A stretch of DNA of 64,000 bases. It comes from Platycnemis pennipes (Eukaryota > Arthropoda > Insecta > Odonata > Platycnemididae). The DNA is taken from the NCBI GenBank assembly GCA_933228895.1, contig OW121853.1, positions 81,762,645-81,826,644 on the forward strand. Direction: 5' to 3'. The translations under genes and the position numbers were made by a program. Under the pieces are notes generated by a model. It had not been told where the DNA came from, did not search any database, and saw only the letters and a program-made list of their open reading frames with translations. This document shows, piece by piece, positions 60,110 to 64,000 of this stretch; position 1 is the stretch's first letter, and each line of letters starts with the position of its first letter.

Positions 60110-61515
60110 AATAATAATATTTTGAGGTCAAAACTGGACCACCTCCTCATGGTGTCCCTGGAAACGGCTTCGGCCGGCTAAGGGTGGCCGTCTGCTTGTG
60201 GGGTTAACCTCCCCACTCATGGAAATCCTGGGTTCCGAAGAATTCCAGTAACGCCACCCACAACCGGCCCTTCTCGGATGAGGGCCCTAGTAGAGTTGGT
60301 TGTGGCAAATCTGTGCCATCATAAATGGGAGCTCGCATGGAGTGGACGGAGACCCTGAGGGGAGACCTTCTAGCTTGCCATGCTGCCTGTGAGCCAGGTA
60401 TGGCGAGGATGCACTCTTTGTGGCTTGAGGTGCATCCTGAATATAACCGTCTGTCGCAGTAGAATCTGCGCGACTATGCCAATCACGTGAAATGACAAAA
60501 TGACACCCCAACCGTAAGGTCAGAGTAGTCCACCACAGGTCAAGGCTCTATCTCCTACAAAGCCAGATGAACCTCCTACTGCCGGGGCTTCCGTTGATCT
60601 TTTGGTTAAGGGAGACAAGCTGAAGGCCGATTCTAATCTACTAAAGTGTTTGGAAAGCATGATGCACTACGATGAGACGACTACCAGGCAGAGAAATATT
60701 CACCATAAAATTTCTCTGCAAAACCAATAGCTGTCCCAGTTGAATGGCATCGTAGATATGTTCCTGATGGAAACAACCATCTTCGAAATAGACTGTGTAG
60801 TATATGCTGCCACCACACTGTTGGCCTCTCCCCAAGTGTCTGCCACTTGGGAGACTAAAGCAGAAAATAGGCTTAAACAGCTTAATGCCAAAATCACACT
60901 GACAAGTAACAGGTGTCGAGATTTCAGTGTGTGATGGATTACCCTTCCTCTGGTCGGGCCTTTATGCCGAAGGTCAAGTGCATTGTTTATACGATCCGGA
61001 GAGCACATCACACACTGAACAAAAGAGTGTTGCTTATCCTTAAGCAGCACGAGGTGGATAGAGTGCGGGCACTTTCAAAGGCAAGGAAGAAGTTGGTCAA
61101 GAGGATCACACCAGGAAGGAGAGCTCCGCCTTCTACATTCAGCCGTCCCGTAGGTGGAACGTTTCTGGAAGGACATATACGAGACCACGAAGCCATTCAA
61201 CAAAGGTACTCCAGCCATTGCACACTTTAAAGAGTTCTGTTACCGCCACCTAGCGGATATGGATGGTCCCATCTCAGTCACAGAAAGTGATGTGAAGAAG
61301 GCCTTCTCTGGCAAGAAGAACTTCACTGCTCCCGGAATGGATGCAGTGAATAACTTTTGTTGGAAAAAGGTCCCTTCCATGGACAAACACCTTGTCAGAA
61401 TCTTCACATCGTTCCTTTCAGGGACGGAGCCAATTCCGTCCTGGCTGACTGGCGAACAGTTTTAATACTAAAAAAGGGAGACTTGTCTGATCCAAAGAAC
61501 TACTGGCCTATAACC
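60110..61515 (+). mobile_element. R2/R4-like non-LTR retrotransposon, 5' part
   Basis: GC-richer than its surroundings. 60110-60560 looks like the 5' region (GGCTTCGGCCGGCTAAGGGT, CCCACTCATGGAAATCCTGG). 60640-60930 encodes ETTIFEIDCVVYAATTLLAS, and 61154-61465 encodes KPFNKGTPAIAHFKEFCYRH, KKAFSGKKNFTAPGMDAVNN and RIFTSFLSGTEPIPSWLTG. These are close to the fragment at 39785-41800 and keep codons missing there. It is cut off before the RT core, at about 61510. It is in the same orientation as PRPF40. Confidence 0.75.
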
Positions 61516-61799
61516 TTTCAGACCACTTTAATAATTAACATTAAGTGAATTCCATATAATGTCGAAATTACAACCACTATCTAATGGTTCATTTTTGACA
61601 ATATCGTAAAAATTACATTGAATTAATTTAGTTTAAAATAATGTCATGTGAAATAACTGATAAACTTTTTTTTTTTAATTTTGACTTTGACCACTTTCAT
61701 AATTATGGGCTCGTATAAGGTAGGTATATATCAAAGATACCCCCTTGGAAATCTTGTAAACCCTATTTTAAGGAATTAAAACTCCTAACGTTACCTTCT

Positions 61800-62215
61800 A
61801 TGTATATATATCACTTGTGTATGTATGTCAAAGATAATATAAAAGACCTTACTACCAATGGTCAAGTGCATGGACGTACCACTCGCAATAGTGGTGATTT
61901 ACATATGTACTGCCACTCTACTGCCATGTACAATAAGAGCCCCTTTCACATGGCTACCAAGGTTTATAACGCTCTGCCTCCAAGCTTAAAAAATGCTCCT
62001 ATGGGGGAAAATTTCAAGTTCAGTCTGAAACTCTTTCTGGTAATCAAAGGCTATTATAGCACATCAGTTTCTGGAGGAATTTGTCAACCACAGAAGTGTA
62101 TGATTTTGAATGTGTATGTATTTTTTGTTTTGACTTGTCCTATATTTTACAATGTAAAGTCCTGGGACTAATAAAAATTGAATTAAAAATTAAATTGAAT
62201 TGAATTGAAATAGAA
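61800..62215 (+). mobile_element. Non-LTR retrotransposon 3' end (jockey/CR1-type RT C-terminus)
   Basis: The frame 61800-62171 includes HGRTTRNSGDLHMYCHSTAM, HMATKVYNALPPSLKNAPMG and FKFSLKLFLVIKGYYSTSV, the pattern TR...YN.LP..IK......FK..LK.FL..K.YYSV that ends jockey/CR1-type polyproteins. It stops at TAA, then AATAAAAATTGAATT and a (TGAAT)n-like tail to about 62215. The element is 5' truncated. Confidence 0.7.
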
Positions 62216-62673
62216 TATAAGTCTTACTTTTGTCATGATATCATTTAAGTTTCATATGGTTGTCTTTATTCTTTTAAGTTATTCTATTCAATTTATGAAA
62301 TCGAGTTTTCTCTGTAATTATGCAACTTGGAGGCAGAGGATAAACACCTTAGTCTTCATTTAAAATTTCTAATGCGAATCAATGAAAATCATAACACTTA
62401 GCATTAGTGATGGGGCGAATCCAAAATTTGATATAATCAGAATCCCTAATCCGAATCCTGTTTTTTTATCAAATCCATATCTCAAATCCTATTCCCAAAT
62501 CCTAATCCTCCTCAATTTTACTAAATTCAAGTCTTCCTTTTACCTTTAAATTGTTAAATAATGCTTCCTTTCTTGTGAATTGTCTAATTAAATCCAATCA
62601 AAACTGAATTTTATTTCTTAAAGTAAATAATAAATGAATAATGGTCATTTAAGTCCCCACTCGCTGAAAATAA

Positions 62674-62980
62674 CCCTTTTACTGCCAGTGGGCCAATATA
62701 CCAGCCCTCTATGGTTGTGTGAAAACTGCCAAGGGCCGATGTATTGGCCCACCTACATTACATATTTGTAATATTATAATTCCCTCAAATCAGACACAGC
62801 AAGAATGATTTTTTCATCCTCATAAAAATTGAAAAATATCAACACTGAGAAAAATGCATAATTTTTATATTAAAATTAAGTGCTTCAAATATACATAAAA
62901 TTCATAATCTTATGATATTTACTGAAATGGGCTTGGCAGTTTTAGCACAGTCTACCTTAAAGGGGCTGGCAGTAAAAGGG
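62674..62980. mobile_element. piggyBac-like MITE, 307 bp
   Basis: Perfect 15 bp inverted ends CCCTTTTACTGCCAG and CTGGCAGTAAAAGGG. Flanks here are ATAA and TAAG, while the related copy at 38441 is followed by TTAA. The interrupted sequence (GAAAATAA|GGACAT) is seen uninterrupted at 22178 (GAAATAAAGGACAT). An internal pair of GGGCC-AATATACCAGCCC-type palindromes is present. No coding capacity. Confidence 0.75.
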
Positions 62981-63351
62981 TAAGGACATATTCGAGGGCA
63001 AATATAAAGAATGGGTAATTTCAAAAGTAAAACAAAGTTTAATTTTTCTTAAAGAAAATTGAAAATTCAATGAAAACCGATTACAAGTTTTTGGTTTGAA
63101 AATGCAGCATTTTCACTCTGTTAGGTTCTAATCGATTTCTTTTTTTTTATCAACCTAATTTCCAACAGTACTGAAGGCTTTTTCTGAAAATACTGTTACT
63201 GGAAGAATTCAGAGGAACTTTTTTGTTAGAATTTTAAAATTGGGGATTTTCAAAGAATTCATATGTGGACAAGAATTATTAGCTTACAATATGCTGCTTA
63301 AACATTTCCTACCATGGTATTTACGATTTGAATGCTAAAAATGAGCAATTA

Positions 63352-64000
63352 CAGTAAGTCCTCAACTTATGTGGATCCGAGTTACACGGATACGGAGTTA
63401 CGCAGATGTTCACTTAGACCGGTGACATGCTTGCGTTTCTCCGTATTTCTGTTTCAACATCTGATCAACCTCTTTTTCGGGATAGTTTGACGTTCCCGCA
63501 TAAGTCGACGCGTAGTTAATTATCTACTCCATAGATGACGCCTGTTGTCCATTACAGTAAAAAAACAAGTAGACATCCGCGTAAGGCGAAACACCACAAC
63601 TTACATATCCATTTTCGAACCATTAGCGGTGCCGCTTTCACGACAGCAATCGCCGATGATAACAGAAAATGCCATCTTTTGAGAGGCCGTTAAGTTAACA
63701 TAATATGACTTAGCCGAGAGTAACACAAATTCAATATTTATTTCACTGGATATTTAAATCTAAAATAAGTATAACTACCAAAAACTTCTTTTTTTGCTGT
63801 AATAGACAACAGGCATCATCTATGGAGTAAATAATTAAGCATGCATCGACTTACGTGGGAAGGTCCCAACTACACCGAAAAACGACGTTGATGCCTGATC
63901 ACATCAGACTTTTTCATCATCACAATGATCAAATATCACCTATCGAACTACGTACTGTCTTTAACTGGAGTTAGTGTTCCGAGCACCCGTAATTTGGCAT
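63352..64000. mobile_element. pogo-like MITE, partial at window end
   Basis: Begins CAGTAAGTCCTCAACTTATG after TA (63350-63351). It matches 22347-22981 with inner sequence reversed at first (GTTACACGGATACGGAGTTA), then in common (TGATGCCTGATCACATCAGA at 63890 as at 22719). The end is beyond the window. Confidence 0.6.

Larger units (their letters stand above)
62405..64000. mobile_element. hAT-like element related to 21911-23122, running off the window
   Basis: Starts TAGTGATGGGGCGAATCC, preceded by CTTAGCAT (possible target duplication). Its first 270 bases follow the element at 21911 (AAATTTGAT, TGTTAAATAATGC, AATAATGGTCATTTA), then are split by the MITE at 62674. Farther on, a pogo-like element begins at 63352. 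The right end lies outside the window. Confidence 0.65.

Overview
The window is eukaryotic nuclear DNA from an animal, most likely an arthropod and probably an insect. It is AT-rich and has very long introns. It carries many decayed transposons: hAT-like, pogo/Tc1-like, piggyBac-like, Harbinger, Helitron, R2/R4-like and other non-LTR retrotransposons. No bacterial genes, CRISPR array or complete stable RNA gene was seen. The species cannot be told from the sequence alone.

The one host gene I can identify confidently is on the + strand: the splicing factor PRPF40 (Prp40/FBP11 family). Thirteen coding exons lie between 6863 and 54824, total about 2.05 kb, and encode about 681 residues in one unbroken frame with consistent intron phases. 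In order they encode a short Ala/Pro linker, two WW domains, a Pro/Ala-rich linker, six FF domains and the start of a Lys/Arg/Ser-rich tail. The start codon exon and the final tail exons were not found. The gene is therefore partial in my annotation, and exons make up only about 4% of its span. One intron uses a GC donor (42796) and one exon has two tandem acceptors (18981/18990). At the far left (1-215) is the end of another, unidentified reading frame.

Layout: 1-215 unidentified C-terminal exon. 1.5-2.3 kb LINE fragment. 2.9-5.9 kb pogo-like element split by a TIR element rich in GGATCC. 6.0-6.3 kb TTAA-flanked MITE. 6.9-13.2 kb exons 1-3, with tRNA-derived SINEs in intron 1. 13.8-18.2 kb transposon debris, including a hAT-like element (15070-17477) with a pogo-like element inside it. 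19.0-23.8 kb exons 4-7, with a hAT-like element inserted exactly at the exon 6 donor. 24.1-26.8 kb Harbinger remains. 27.9 kb exon 8, followed 7 bp later by a Helitron relic (28080-29206). 29.6-30.5 kb a foldback repeat with arms of about 430 bp. 30.8-34.1 kb two pogo-like elements. 34.9-38.5 kb a large inverted-repeat composite. 38.6-39.7 kb exons 9-11. 39.8-41.8 kb an R2/R4-like retrotransposon fragment. 42.6 kb exon 12. 43.3-53.8 kb a four-element nest of transposons. 54.7 kb exon 13. 55.9-64 kb LINE, R2/R4-like and hAT-like debris.

I did not find a convincing new biochemical system. The most interesting material is structural. Two unrelated transposons are inserted 7-8 bp past adjacent 5' splice sites of the same essential gene. 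A copy of an exon 6 acceptor sits inside a LINE fragment upstream of the true exon. Two large inverted repeats lie inside the transcription unit and could fold as dsRNA in the pre-mRNA.
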